A DNA stretch of 64,000 nt from SIG607 sp036307305 (GCA_036307305.1 JAXJXV010000011.1:1-64000); one strand, 5' to 3'; counted from the first letter of the stretch, positions 50,101-60,068 are shown. The notes: a model not told the origin generated them from the sequence alone. Numbers and translations: made by a program.

Positions 50101-51510
50101 ATGGGCGGTTTTTTTGGCGTAGCTTCTAAAGAAGATTGTTTGTTTGATTTATTTTACGGAGTTGATTATCATTCTCATCTTGGTACACGCCGAGCAGGTA
50201 TGGCTGTATACAGTGATGAAACTGGTTTTGATAAAGCAATTCATAACATTGAGAATGCTCCTTTCAGAACAAAATTCTATGACGAATCTACTTCTATGAA
50301 GGGTAATCTTGGTATAGCCTGTATTTCAGATTACGAGGCGCAACCGATTTTTATACGCTCACATCACGGCTCTTACGCTATATCAACTGTAGGTAAAATT
50401 AATAATACCGACGAGATATACAAAAAAGTCATTTCTAAAAATACCCATTTCTTTGAAATGCATAACGGAGAAATTAATCCCACAGAATTAGTTGCAGCCA
50501 TTATCAACCAAAAAGATAATTTTATTGAAGGAATAAGATATGCTCAGGATATTATTGACGGTTCTGTCAGTATGCTTATTCTAACTCCCATAGGCATATA
50601 TGCGGCGCGAGATAAAATGGGCAGAACGCCTATTTCTATTGGTAAAAGTGATAACGGTTATTGTTACAGCTTTGAAAGCTTCGCGTATCTCAATCTTGGT
50701 TATAACGACTATAAAGAGCTTGGACCGGGAGAAATAACGGTTATAACACCCGATTGTGTAAAAACCTTAGTTTCACCTGGAAATGATATGAAAATATGTA
50801 CTTTTCTTTGGGTGTACTACGGTTATCCCTCCTCATCTTACGAGGGAATAAGCGTTGAAAATATGCGTAACAACTGTGGACGCGCTATAGCTAAAAGAGA
50901 TACAGTCGTTCCTGACATCGTTGCCGGTATACCCGATTCAGGAATCGCACACGCAATTGGATACGCAAACGAATCAGGTGTTCCCTTTTCAAGACCCTTT
51001 GTAAAATACACTCCTACATGGCCACGTTCATTTATGCCGCCTCATCAGAACAAGCGTAATCTTATAGCTAAAATGAAGCTGATTCCCATTCACGACCTCA
51101 TTGAAGATAAAAAGCTTTTACTTATTGACGACTCTATTGTACGCGGAACTCAGATGAGAGAAACAACCGATTTTCTCTACGAATGCGGCGCAAAAGAGGT
51201 ACATATACGTCCAGCCTGTCCTCCTATACTTTTCGGATGCAAATACCTGAGCTTCTCGCGTTCGGGCAGTGAAATGGAATTAATAACCAGAAAGGTTATC
51301 AGTGAACTTGAAGGAACAGAAGATATAAGCAAGGAAAAGCTTTCCTTATACGCTGACCCGGATTCACCCGAATACGAAGCAATGGTAAATAAAATTTGCG
51401 AAAAGCTTCATTTTACCACGCTACGCTATAACAGACTTGACGATATGCTTGATGCCGTAGGCATTGACAAAAAACATTTATGCACGTATTGTTGGAACGG
51501 AAAAGAATAA
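50101..51510 (+). CDS. PurF-like amidophosphoribosyltransferase lacking the glutaminase cysteine
   Basis: A 469-aa PurF homologue. The N-terminus reads MGGFFGVASKEDC, where active PurF has CGxFGI: the nucleophilic Cys of the glutamine amidotransferase domain is replaced by Gly. The rest of that domain is conserved (YHSHLGTRRAGMAVY, SAISTVGKINN-like segment, GSVSMLILT). The phosphoribosyltransferase half keeps the PRPP loop LLLIDDSIVRGTQMRET. Likely iron-sulfur cysteines persist (KICTFLWVYYG, PPILFGC, LCTYCW). It may use ammonia directly, be regulatory or have a different acceptor. No pur genes are adjacent. AAAGGAA precedes the ATG. Confidence 0.85.
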   Translation: MGGFFGVASKEDCLFDLFYGVDYHSHLGTRRAGMAVYSDETGFDKAIHNIENAPFRTKFYDESTSMKGNLGIACISDYEAQPIFIRSHHGSYAISTVGKINNTDEIYKKVISKNTHFFEMHNGEINPTELVAAIINQKDNFIEGIRYAQDIIDGSVSMLILTPIGIYAARDKMGRTPISIGKSDNGYCYSFESFAYLNLGYNDYKELGPGEITVITPDCVKTLVSPGNDMKICTFLWVYYGYPSSSYEGISVENMRNNCGRAIAKRDTVVPDIVAGIPDSGIAHAIGYANESGVPFSRPFVKYTPTWPRSFMPPHQNKRNLIAKMKLIPIHDLIEDKKLLLIDDSIVRGTQMRETTDFLYECGAKEVHIRPACPPILFGCKYLSFSRSGSEMELITRKVISELEGTEDISKEKLSLYADPDSPEYEAMVNKICEKLHFTTLRYNRLDDMLDAVGIDKKHLCTYCWNGKE

Positions 51511-51543
51511 AAATAAGACGGAGAATTTTCTCCGTCTTATTTT
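51511..51543. terminator. Bidirectional terminator
   Basis: A 14-bp stem, AAATAAGACGGAGA/TCTCCGTCTTATTT, between the PurF-like gene and convergent lysA. Confidence 0.85.
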
Positions 51544-52835
51544 TATACATCTAAGCGAATCAGGTCGTCAAGACTTTCTCTTTTAACAGCAATATAATCT
51601 CTGTTACTATTAAGCATTACTACGCAGGGACGGGCTACCCTATTGTAATTTGAAGCCATTGAGTAATTATACGCGCCCGTTGTGGCAACGGCAATTATAT
51701 CGTTAACTTCAGGCTTTGCAATTCTGACGTTTTCCTGAATTAAATCGCCCGACTCGCAACAGCGACCTGCAATCGTCACAACGTAATTTGCCTCTTGCGA
51801 AGCTTTTGAAGCATTGTAAACTGTGTATTCAGATTCATAAAGAGCATATCTTGGATTATCAGTCATACCGCCGTCAATGGAAACATAGTTTCTGTAATCT
51901 TTTATTTCCTTAACATTATTAACGGTATACAATGTCATTCCCGCATCAGCAACAAGGCTTCTTCCGGGTTCCATAAGAATCTTTGGCACTTCGAATTTTT
52001 CGTTCTGGCTTATTTCATTAACTGCTACAGCAACTTCCTTAATTCTTGCACGATAATCTATTACAGGGTCATTTTCAGTGTACTGCACACCAAATCCGCC
52101 ACCAAGATTAAGGGTAGTAGCAGTAAAACCCAGTTTATCCCTTACCTGTGCCATAAATTTAATCATAACCTTTGCGGCAGTTACGAAAGGTTCAGACTCA
52201 AATATCTGAGAACCGATATGACAATGAAAGCCCTCAAGAGAAATATTTTTACAATTAAGCGCTATGCGGGTAGCTTCCAGCGCGTCATCATCAATAGGTA
52301 TTCCGAATTTAGACTCTACCGAACCTGTGGAAATTTTTTTATGAGTATGAGGGTCAATCCCAGGAGTGACCCTTAAAATAATCTTCTGCATAACGCCGTG
52401 GTTTTCGGCAATATTATTTATCAGCGAAAGCTCATCTGCATTATCTACAACGAAGCAACCAATGCCTTTATCAATAGCAAATTCTATATCCTGTACGCTT
52501 TTACTGTTTCCGTGATAGAAGCACCTCTCCATTGGGAAACCCGCCTTAAAAGCAGTATATAATTCCCCTACGGAAACAACATCGACGTTAATTCCCTCTT
52601 CATTAGCTATTTCGTAAATTCTCTTACAGGAAAACGCCTTACTTGCATACTCAGGCACAGAGCCTTCCGGAAAGAAATCGCAAAGAGCTTTTTTATAAAC
52701 TCTTATTCTTTCTCTAATCATATCTTCATCCATAAGATAAAGTGGCGTTGAATATTTTTTTGCAAGTTCTATTGTGTTATATCCTGCAAAATTCAAAGTA
52801 CCGTTATGAGAAACGGTAATATTTTTACTTAACAT
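51543..52835 (-). CDS. lysA: Diaminopimelate decarboxylase
   Basis: PLP enzyme (430 aa) that catalyses the last step of lysine synthesis, meso-diaminopimelate to lysine. The PLP lysine is in PEYASKAFSCKRIYEI; further motifs are GFHCHIGSQIFE, LNLGGGFGVQY, LMEPGRSLVADAG and AGRCCESGDLI with the active-site Cys contributed across the dimer. Separated by two bases from dapA and co-transcribed under the lysine riboswitch. Confidence 0.97.
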   Translation of the reverse strand: MLSKNITVSHNGTLNFAGYNTIELAKKYSTPLYLMDEDMIRERIRVYKKALCDFFPEGSVPEYASKAFSCKRIYEIANEEGINVDVVSVGELYTAFKAGFPMERCFYHGNSKSVQDIEFAIDKGIGCFVVDNADELSLINNIAENHGVMQKIILRVTPGIDPHTHKKISTGSVESKFGIPIDDDALEATRIALNCKNISLEGFHCHIGSQIFESEPFVTAAKVMIKFMAQVRDKLGFTATTLNLGGGFGVQYTENDPVIDYRARIKEVAVAVNEISQNEKFEVPKILMEPGRSLVADAGMTLYTVNNVKEIKDYRNYVSIDGGMTDNPRYALYESEYTVYNASKASQEANYVVTIAGRCCESGDLIQENVRIAKPEVNDIIAVATTGAYNYSMASNYNRVARPCVVMLNSNRDYIAVKRESLDDLIRLDV

Positions 52836-52837
52836 AT

Positions 52838-53722
52838 TTAAACCAAATCCTGTTTTTTCATTTCTTCAATAAGCATATTGCGGTGGTCGGTTTCCATAAC
52901 GGTAAGAGGAGAACGGAGGTATTCATCGCAAAAGCCCATAACAGCCATAGCAGATTTTACAGGAATAGGATTAACCTCACAGAAAAGAGCGTTAATCAGC
53001 GGTAAAAGCTCAAGCTGTAGTTTTGCTGCTCCCGCTACATCACCTGCAAAAAATTTATCACAAATCTCTACGCTCTTTTTAGGAAGCGGATTTGAAAGAA
53101 CCGATATACAGCCCTTTCCGCCTAAAGCGAGAATAGGTACTATCTGGTCGTCGTTGCCTGAATATACGTCTATTTTGTCACCGGCAAGATGAATAACCTC
53201 AGCAATCTGAGAAATATTACCCGAAGCTTCCTTAATAGCTACGATGTTTGGATGCTCAGCAAGTACTGCTACTGTCTTAGGCTCGATATTACATCCTGTT
53301 CTTGACGGAACGTTATAAAGAATCACAGGAGCCGTTGACGCGTCAGCGATAGCTGTAAACATTTCAATAAGTCCCTTTTGAGTAGCTTTGTTATAATAGG
53401 GTGTTACAACAAGCACACCGTCCACTCCACACTCACAAGCGTGTTTTGTCAGTTCGATAGCATATGCAGTATCATTAGAACCTGTACCTGCAATAACAGG
53501 AACTCTACCAGCCACCTTTTTAACACTGAAATCAATCGCCGCTCTATGCTCATCATCTGTAAGCGTACAACCCTCACCCGTAGTACCGCAAACGACAAGA
53601 GCGTTTACACCTTCTTCTATCTGCCAATCAATAAGTCTGCCGAAAGCCTCGTAATCAATACCATCCTTATTAAGAGGAGTTACAAGAGCGGTTGCAATTC
53701 CAGTAAAAACTGATTTTTTCAT
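52838..53722 (-). CDS. dapA: 4-hydroxy-tetrahydrodipicolinate synthase
   Basis: A 294-aa TIM-barrel lyase condensing pyruvate and aspartate semialdehyde, the first committed step of the lysine/diaminopimelate pathway. Motifs are IATALVTPLNKDGIDY, VVCGTTGEGCTLTDDEH, ILYNVPSRTGCNI with the catalytic Tyr, and VAIKEASGN with the Schiff-base Lys. TTGGAGG precedes ATG 53722; the frame extends upstream into the riboswitch terminator without a ribosome binding site. Product also feeds cell-wall diaminopimelate and, in spores, dipicolinate. Confidence 0.97.
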   Translation of the reverse strand: MKKSVFTGIATALVTPLNKDGIDYEAFGRLIDWQIEEGVNALVVCGTTGEGCTLTDDEHRAAIDFSVKKVAGRVPVIAGTGSNDTAYAIELTKHACECGVDGVLVVTPYYNKATQKGLIEMFTAIADASTAPVILYNVPSRTGCNIEPKTVAVLAEHPNIVAIKEASGNISQIAEVIHLAGDKIDVYSGNDDQIVPILALGGKGCISVLSNPLPKKSVEICDKFFAGDVAGAAKLQLELLPLINALFCEVNPIPVKSAMAVMGFCDEYLRSPLTVMETDHRNMLIEEMKKQDLV

Positions 53723-53752
53723 AATATTATCCTCCAAAATATTTTTACAATA

Positions 53753-53776
53753 AAAAATAGCCGACAAATCGGCTAC
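53753..53776 (-). terminator. Intrinsic terminator of the lysine riboswitch
   Basis: Minus-strand stem TAGCCGA/TCGGCTA followed by a run of T, just after the aptamer and 30 bases before dapA; with lysine bound it would stop transcription. Confidence 0.8.
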
Positions 53777-53783
53777 CAAAATC

Positions 53784-53979
53784 AGACATATAAGCTATGC
53801 AAATATCCTGTTTCGATAGCACTCCGCATTAAAAAATGCGACAGTAGTACAAATATTATTTCGCACTACCAGAATCACCTTCACCAAGGCTCATCTTCGG
53901 CGGCAACTCCTTTCGTCTGAAACATTTCCCCGTCGGGCATTAAACCTCAGATTACTGATAATTAACCGCGCCTCTATCT
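53784..53979 (-). promoter_or_regulatory. Lysine riboswitch (L box)
   Basis: Minus-strand leader of dapA-lysA with the L-box landmarks in order: AGATAGAGGCGCGG, a TCAGTAA turn, AGACGAAAGGAGTTGCCGCCGAAG, CTTGGTGAAGGTG, and a long hairpin around TGTCGCATTTTTTAATGCG; the ends close as AGATA with TGTCT. About 196 nt, the normal aptamer size. Confidence 0.93.
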
Positions 53980-53991
53980 TTTATTGCAGAT

Positions 53992-54020
53992 ATTCTAACA
54001 TAATATTTAAAATTTGTCAA
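53992..54020 (-). promoter_or_regulatory. Sigma-A promoter of dapA-lysA
   Basis: Minus-strand TTGACA (54015-54020), 17-bp spacer, TAGAAT (53992-53997); transcription begins a few bases before the L box. Confidence 0.75.
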
Positions 54021-54056
54021 TATATTAATTATATATTATTTTTGCCATAAATCCTA

Positions 54057-54085
54057 TTGACATATTTTACTGAAAATTATATTAT
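54057..54085 (+). promoter_or_regulatory. Sigma-A promoter of the phosphoglucomutase gene
   Basis: TTGACA (54057-54062), 17-bp spacer, TATTAT (54080-54085). Confidence 0.7.
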
Positions 54086-54131
54086 TATATATGTACATCT
54101 GTATATATTTACACACGAAAGGAGCAAACAG

Positions 54132-55835
54132 ATGATAACACAAAAATATAATCTCTGGTTAGAAAAAGCAACGTTAGACCCAGATATTAAAAACGAACTT
54201 GTTTCTATCAGAGACGATATGGACGCCATATCAGACAGATTTTACAAAGACCTTGAATTCGGCACTGGCGGACTGCGCGGAGAAATCGGTGCGGGTACCA
54301 ACAGAATGAATGTATATACCGTATCCAAGGCTACACAGGGACTTAGTGAGTATGTTAATTCAGTAAGTAAAAATGGTAAGGTTGCAATTGCTTATGACAG
54401 CCGAATTAAATCTGACGTTTTTGCGCGTACCGCAGCTTCAATCTTTGCCGCAAACGGAATCACCGTATATATTTACAAGGAGCTTATGCCCACTCCTATG
54501 CTTTCTTATGCCGTACGTTATTTTGGATGTGACGCGGGCGTAGTTATTACCGCGAGTCATAACCCTGCTAAATACAACGGCTACAAGGCTTACGGAAGCG
54601 ACGGATGTCAGTTGAATCTTGAAGCAAGTAAATACGTGCTTTCTATAATGAATAAGGTAGATATATTTGACGGAATAAAATCTATGGATTTCCACACTGC
54701 CGTTAACGAAGGCAAAATCATATATATTGAAAATGATGTTATTGAAAGTTATCTTGACGAAGTACAGAAATGCTCCGTAGCAAAGGATATCGACCTTTCA
54801 GGTCTTAACGTTATATACACACCTCTTCACGGTAGCGGAAACAAACCTGTTCGAGCCATTCTTGACAGAATCGGTATAAAGAACGTTTCTATCGTATCAG
54901 AGCAGGAATTACCTGACGGTAACTTCCCTACCGCACCGTATCCAAATCCCGAAATCAAACAGCCGTTTGAACTTGCGTTAAAACTTGCAGAAACGGTAAA
55001 GCCGGATTTACTTCTTGCTACCGACCCTGACTGCGACCGTGTAGGTATTGCTGTCAGACATAACGGCGAATACAAGCTTTTCTCCGGAAATGACGTTGGC
55101 GCCTTGCTTTTAAGCTATATAATTGAGAGACGTACAGCCACAGGCACAATGCCATCTAACCCCATAGCCGTTAAGACAATCGTAACAACCGAGCTTTGCA
55201 AAAAAATAGCAGACGCCCATAATATTGAGCTTATTGACGTTCTGACCGGTTTTAAATTTATCGGCGAACAGATTGGCTTACTGGAGAAAAACGGCGAAGA
55301 AAGCAGATATATATTCGGTTTCGAAGAAAGCTACGGTTATCTTGCAGGTAGCTACGTCAGAGATAAGGACGCGGTAGTTGCTTCAATGCTTATCTGCGAA
55401 ATGGTAGCATATTATAAGCAAAAAAATCAAAACCTTGTTGACGTACTTGACAGCATCTATAAGGAATACGGATATTTCTACTGTTCACAAAAGAATTATA
55501 CCTTTGAAGGCGCAGCAGGAATGATGCATATATCTGAAATTATGGATAACCTGCGCAAATGTCCTCCTACTGAAATTCTTGGTGAAAAAACCGTTAAAAT
55601 CTGCGACTATGATAATTCGGTTCAAACAAATTGTCTGACCGGTGTAACCTCAAAAATCGAGTTGCCATCTTCTAACGTTCTTTCTTTCGAGACTGCTGAT
55701 GGTTGCTCACTAATCGCCCGTCCGTCAGGTACCGAACCAAAAATCAAATTCTATCTTAGCGCCGTTGCTAAAACTGACGAAACGTGTTCTGAAAAGCTAA
55801 AGGCTTTAGAAAACTACACGAAAGAACTTATTTAA
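54132..55835 (+). CDS. pgcA: Phosphoglucomutase (PgcA type)
   Basis: A 567-aa alpha-phosphoglucomutase linking glucose-6-phosphate to glucose-1-phosphate for glycogen, UDP-glucose and wall polymers. Motifs: LEFGTGGLRGEIGAGTNRMN, AYDSRIKSD, the serine loop GVVITASHNPAKYNGYKAYG, magnesium loop LLATDPDCDRVGIAV, FGFEESYGYLAG and the phosphate loop IARPSGTEPKIKFYLS. GAAAGGAG precedes ATG 54132. It is the second hexose phosphomutase of the window and differs from the one at 37336 in being the longer PGM2-like form. Confidence 0.94.
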   Translation: MITQKYNLWLEKATLDPDIKNELVSIRDDMDAISDRFYKDLEFGTGGLRGEIGAGTNRMNVYTVSKATQGLSEYVNSVSKNGKVAIAYDSRIKSDVFARTAASIFAANGITVYIYKELMPTPMLSYAVRYFGCDAGVVITASHNPAKYNGYKAYGSDGCQLNLEASKYVLSIMNKVDIFDGIKSMDFHTAVNEGKIIYIENDVIESYLDEVQKCSVAKDIDLSGLNVIYTPLHGSGNKPVRAILDRIGIKNVSIVSEQELPDGNFPTAPYPNPEIKQPFELALKLAETVKPDLLLATDPDCDRVGIAVRHNGEYKLFSGNDVGALLLSYIIERRTATGTMPSNPIAVKTIVTTELCKKIADAHNIELIDVLTGFKFIGEQIGLLEKNGEESRYIFGFEESYGYLAGSYVRDKDAVVASMLICEMVAYYKQKNQNLVDVLDSIYKEYGYFYCSQKNYTFEGAAGMMHISEIMDNLRKCPPTEILGEKTVKICDYDNSVQTNCLTGVTSKIELPSSNVLSFETADGCSLIARPSGTEPKIKFYLSAVAKTDETCSEKLKALENYTKELI

Positions 55836-55850
55836 TTAAATCCATAAACT

Positions 55851-55885
55851 AAAAAGTGGTATTGGCTGAGCCAATACCACTTTTT
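55851..55885. terminator. Bidirectional terminator
   Basis: A 15-bp stem, AAAAAGTGGTATTGG/CCAATACCACTTTTT, between pgcA and the convergent carbohydrate-transport operon, two bases before the last permease gene. Confidence 0.85.
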
Positions 55886-55887
55886 TA

Positions 55888-56901
55888 TTAACCTGTAATA
55901 CCTACACGGTCGATACTCTTAACGAATTTTCGCTGTAAGAAAATATACATTATGAGCATTGGAGTTATAAACAGTATACAACAAGCACACTGTGTGGCTG
56001 TCATCTTATATCCGCCCCATACGTTGTATAGCGTCTGCATAATATCTTTAACGTTCGAAAGACGAACGGCAAGAGGCATAGCATTATAGCTATTCATAAG
56101 CATTATAGCGAGATAATAATCATTCCAATGCCAGATAATAGAGAAAATTGAAACTGTAGTAATTACAACGCCCGAAGAAGGCAATGCAATTTTTGTATAT
56201 GTCTTGAAAAGACCTGCACCGTCAATCCACGCTGCTTCTTCAAGCTCTCTGGGAAGTCCTTTATAGAACTGCATATAGATATAAATGATAATACCTGAGC
56301 GAAGGCCTATAGCAAAGAGCGAAGGTAAATAGAATACAAAACCCGTATTAAGAATATTGATTCGTATAGCAGTGCCAGACACTTCACTAATAAGACTAAC
56401 TATACCAAGGAAATCAAGATTAGAGAAGTTCATCATCTTAGGAATAATAATCATCTGGTCAGGAACAAGAATTGTAAGAATAAGTAAAACCATAAGAATG
56501 TTTTTTCCCTTAAACTTAAATCTGGCAAGACCGTAAGCCGCAAGAGAACAGGAAATAATCTCTAAGAATGCAGCAACCATTTCAAATAAAATGGTATTTT
56601 TAAGAGCGCTTAAAAAATCCAAAGATTCGTATGCCCACTTATACCAAAATCCTGTAAAATGCTTAGGAATCCAGAAAACGTTAGGGTCATACCAGTCAAT
56701 CAAATCCTTGACCGAGTTGGAAATCATATAAAACAAAGGATATAAAACAACATAGCTAACAGATATAAGCAATGCATATCTGAAAAGAGAAATAAGAACG
56801 CTCGTTGTCATTCTTTTGGTTTTATAAAGGGAAAAGGTTTTTGTACCGTCACTGGAGGTTTTTGTAAAATAGCTTAATAAATTAGCAAATTTTTCTTTCA
56901 T
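55888..56901 (-). CDS. Carbohydrate ABC permease, MalG type (pair 2)
   Basis: A 337-aa permease with six predicted helices. The N-terminal cytoplasmic segment is longer than usual (about 35 residues), then helix 1 LLISVSYVVLYPLFYMISNS. The EAA loop that docks on the ATPase is ELEEAAWIDGAGLFKTYTKIALP. It pairs with the MalF-type permease encoded just upstream. The ATPase is not in the window; clostridial sugar transporters commonly share an MsmK-type ATPase encoded elsewhere. Confidence 0.9.
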   Translation of the reverse strand: MKEKFANLLSYFTKTSSDGTKTFSLYKTKRMTTSVLISLFRYALLISVSYVVLYPLFYMISNSVKDLIDWYDPNVFWIPKHFTGFWYKWAYESLDFLSALKNTILFEMVAAFLEIISCSLAAYGLARFKFKGKNILMVLLILTILVPDQMIIIPKMMNFSNLDFLGIVSLISEVSGTAIRINILNTGFVFYLPSLFAIGLRSGIIIYIYMQFYKGLPRELEEAAWIDGAGLFKTYTKIALPSSGVVITTVSIFSIIWHWNDYYLAIMLMNSYNAMPLAVRLSNVKDIMQTLYNVWGGYKMTATQCACCILFITPMLIMYIFLQRKFVKSIDRVGITG

Positions 56902-56916
56902 AACACATAAACCTCC

Positions 56917-57837
56917 TTATTCCCATTTCTTAGCGCAGAAGCGATTGAATGCGCCGAGTATTGCACCGAGTATCGCGCCGATTATCAAGAAGTATACCCA
57001 AAGCATCGCAGAGCTTCTTCCGAACTGCTGAGAGCTTATAAGGTTATAGGCCTGAGCAATAACCTTGTCGGTTTGAGAAGTCATAAGCTCTACCATCGTA
57101 AATACAGTTACGAGAACTATTACACGTGAAAGAGACGGGAAAGTAATATACCAAAATTCTTCCCAAGCGGTAGCGCCTTCAACCTTAGAAACTTCATAAT
57201 AAAGGTCAGGAATTGACTGCATACCTGCAATAAAGAGAATAATCTGTACACCGCACTGCCAAACAAGATTCATAATCTTGTTAATAGCATCTTGGAAATA
57301 TCCGCCGATTTTTTCGGGTAATCCCGTCCATTCAACCAATTCTTTAACATTAATCATATTAGCAGAAACAGCTTCATCCGTACCCGAAGTAGAAGAAATA
57401 CTCTGGTCACCGATAATGGTACCAAGAATAACACCACTTGCAATAATAACAGGCAAGAAGTAAATAGCACGGAAGAACACTCTTCCTTTGAATTTCTGAT
57501 TAAGCATTAAAGCCAAAATAAGACTAAGCACCAAAATAATCGGGAAAGAGTAAGCAAAAGTACCTACACTCTTTAGAAGGTTATCAGAATAGTCGGCATT
57601 TTCAGTGAAAATATATTTAATATTCTCAAATCCAATCCACTTGGTATCAAGTCGACCTGTCTGCAGAGTTACGTCACAGAAGGTATAAAACAAGGACTGA
57701 AGAATAGGAAGAATGAAGAACACGACAAGACCGAATACCCAGTGTGCCACACAAATCCAACCGTATCTTTCCTTAAGAGCTTCTATACCTCTTGCCTGTA
57801 TACTCTTTTTCGGTTTTTTAACTACTGTATCAGACAT
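56917..57837 (-). CDS. Carbohydrate ABC permease, MalF type (pair 2)
   Basis: A 306-aa permease with six helices; N-terminal helix WVFGLVVFFILPILQSLFYTF and EAA loop YEVSKVEGATAWEEFWYITFPSLSRV. It carries an insertion of about 45 residues after the third helix (between IGDQSISSTSG and FQDAINKIMNLVW), which probably faces outside. The ATG overlaps the stop of the DUF5696-like gene by one base, so translation is coupled to it. Confidence 0.9.
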   Translation of the reverse strand: MSDTVVKKPKKSIQARGIEALKERYGWICVAHWVFGLVVFFILPILQSLFYTFCDVTLQTGRLDTKWIGFENIKYIFTENADYSDNLLKSVGTFAYSFPIILVLSLILALMLNQKFKGRVFFRAIYFLPVIIASGVILGTIIGDQSISSTSGTDEAVSANMINVKELVEWTGLPEKIGGYFQDAINKIMNLVWQCGVQIILFIAGMQSIPDLYYEVSKVEGATAWEEFWYITFPSLSRVIVLVTVFTMVELMTSQTDKVIAQAYNLISSQQFGRSSAMLWVYFLIIGAILGAILGAFNRFCAKKWE

Positions 57838-60068
57838 TACTGATTAACCCCCTTTCCATAAATGTAAGAACCTGCGGGAACAACACCCATATCGGTCACA
57901 TAATCCGTTTCACCGTAATTAACGTAAACGTTTATGCCATTATCATATACTACTTTTCTGACGTCTGTTGTAATACAAATATGATTATCAATATGAGCGT
58001 CATTAATTGCATCATAGAAATCCGCATTAGCATTTACAGTTTCAACAATCTCATCTTTATTGTCACTATACAACAGAGTATTAAATATCTGATAATGTGA
58101 ATTAAGAAGCTTGTTACTGAAGTTGTTCGTTACGGTATATTTTATTCCAACGCCGCCTTCTATACAGCGCAGAAGGGTTAAGTCACGCTTTGTAGCCATA
58201 TTGAGAGCTGCACCGTACATACTTACATAACCCTTAAATACCATCTGATAAACGGGAACGTCATAATCAAAAATATAAGAATGAGATGAAGAAATAGGAG
58301 CGTCTATTATAGCATCAGAAGCGATAGCTGCGTAATCATTAGCCTGATTAGCAAGAACCTTCATTCCCTCTTTAGATGCATTATTCAATATAGTGGTAAC
58401 GTCTGCAGCCATATTAGCCTTAGCGATACTGCGGTTAATTGAGTAATCAGAATAAGCCTTTGAGGTAATCTTTCTGTAAGAAATACCCGAAAGATTCATA
58501 GATTTTGCATCTTTAACGGTTTTAGCAGCAAGATTTATAAGCTCGTCACGGGCTACAAGATACATACGTTCATCAGTATAGGAATTGCCTAAGGTATAAC
58601 TACCCCATCGGGAGTAGATAAGACCAGGTCCCTTCGCAGAACCGCCACGGGTAACGGTAAGCCCCTGTCCGTTAGAATTGAAGTGCATTATATCATAGTC
58701 AAAATACAGGTCAATTCCTAACTCCTGACATTTAGCAGCCAAGGTTTTCATTTCTGCATCAGAGCCGATTTTCTTTGCAATCTTTAAATCACCTGCGGGT
58801 TTACCTACATCCAGACCGGAACTTCCAAAGCCGAACAGGTCTGCAACGATAGGAAGCTTTAATGATGCATTCAAATCAGAAAGAATTTCCTGAGCTTCCT
58901 TAACAGTGGTGGTTGCAAATACCTCAGTGGTAGGCATTCCTAAGAAGGATGTATCAAGAAGTGTACCTCCCACAAGAGAAATACTTGCCGAAGCTTTTTC
59001 CTCCTTATCGGTCATTCCCTTTTCTTCAAGAAGGAATTTACGGTATCTGTTAGCCATACCAACATAGTTTGCTTCTTCGTCTTCAAGAGGATAATAGCAG
59101 ACTGAAAAAGTTGTATCAGCATAATGGTTACTGTACTGAAGACCGTTAAGAACCTTACTTGCTTGATTAGCACCACGAACATAGAAGGTTGGATAAATTC
59201 CGGAATAGCCTATATTTTCATTACCGATATCGCCGTCAAGGAGAGCATTCTCAGCACCCTCGGAGATAATACCGAGCATACCGCTGTTACCGTTTTTAGA
59301 ACCAAATATTGGCATACGGATATACTCAACGTTAGAAGCAATAACGTTTGAATATTTATTAACAATACCGTCTTCGGCATAAACGTCCTCGGATATATAA
59401 GTACTGATTTCAGCCTTATTATTAGCGTTAATAATAGCGCCGGAGCCTGATGGATAGAAAAGGTATGAATCATCAGCAACTATGGGAGTTGACACAAAGA
59501 AAGGCGCGAAAGAAATACGGTAAACGTATTCATCTGGAGTTTCGCAAATTTCATTTGCATTAACAGACATCTTCATTCCGTCCTCAAGAAGAATATAGGA
59601 AACAGGAACGGTAATGCCCAGATTGTCAAGATGGTAAACAATTTTGAAACCGTTTTCAATCTTTTCAACTTCATAGGTTCTTTTGTTAAGTGAAGCAACA
59701 TAAACACTTGCCGTCTTCGTGGTATAGTCCTCTGTATGTACGTATTCCACAATAAGAGAAGTGTTGAGCTTAGGATGAACTACCTTACCCGACTCTGCAT
59801 AGGCAGGGTCCATAACTTCGCTTGGAGTATTACAATAGGTTTTATCAAGAATCTTGTTATAAAGAAGAATTCTCTTATTTTCCTTATCCCATTTAAGCTG
59901 ATAAGTATCGTTTTCGGCTGCAACAAATGAATTAACAACATTATTAGCATGGTCGGGATTGAAAACCTTAGGAGAAACAAGATTGTTGCTGTCTCCACAG
60001 GCAGTACAAGAGAGAACCATTAACAGACAAACAACGATTAAAGATATTCTTTTTAATAAGTTTTTCAT
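57837..60068 (-). CDS. DUF5696-like extracellular lipoprotein
   Basis: A 743-aa lipoprotein with a signal peptide ending in SCTAC near residue 23. The first half is beta-rich with repeated strand patterns (YQLKWDKENKRILLYNKI, NGFKIVYHLDNLGITVPVSYIL, FFVSTPIVADDSYLFYPSGSG). The second half looks like a TIM barrel (SDAEMKTLAAKCQELGIDLYFDYD, SAKGPGLIYSRWGSYTLGN, MNLSGISYRKI). This resembles the DUF5696 family found in sugar-transport loci of Firmicutes; the assignment is from memory. It may bind or hydrolyse a glycan at the surface for the flanking permeases. GAAAGGAGAG precedes the ATG at 60068. Confidence 0.75.
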   Translation of the reverse strand: MKNLLKRISLIVVCLLMVLSCTACGDSNNLVSPKVFNPDHANNVVNSFVAAENDTYQLKWDKENKRILLYNKILDKTYCNTPSEVMDPAYAESGKVVHPKLNTSLIVEYVHTEDYTTKTASVYVASLNKRTYEVEKIENGFKIVYHLDNLGITVPVSYILLEDGMKMSVNANEICETPDEYVYRISFAPFFVSTPIVADDSYLFYPSGSGAIINANNKAEISTYISEDVYAEDGIVNKYSNVIASNVEYIRMPIFGSKNGNSGMLGIISEGAENALLDGDIGNENIGYSGIYPTFYVRGANQASKVLNGLQYSNHYADTTFSVCYYPLEDEEANYVGMANRYRKFLLEEKGMTDKEEKASASISLVGGTLLDTSFLGMPTTEVFATTTVKEAQEILSDLNASLKLPIVADLFGFGSSGLDVGKPAGDLKIAKKIGSDAEMKTLAAKCQELGIDLYFDYDIMHFNSNGQGLTVTRGGSAKGPGLIYSRWGSYTLGNSYTDERMYLVARDELINLAAKTVKDAKSMNLSGISYRKITSKAYSDYSINRSIAKANMAADVTTILNNASKEGMKVLANQANDYAAIASDAIIDAPISSSHSYIFDYDVPVYQMVFKGYVSMYGAALNMATKRDLTLLRCIEGGVGIKYTVTNNFSNKLLNSHYQIFNTLLYSDNKDEIVETVNANADFYDAINDAHIDNHICITTDVRKVVYDNGINVYVNYGETDYVTDMGVVPAGSYIYGKGVNQ

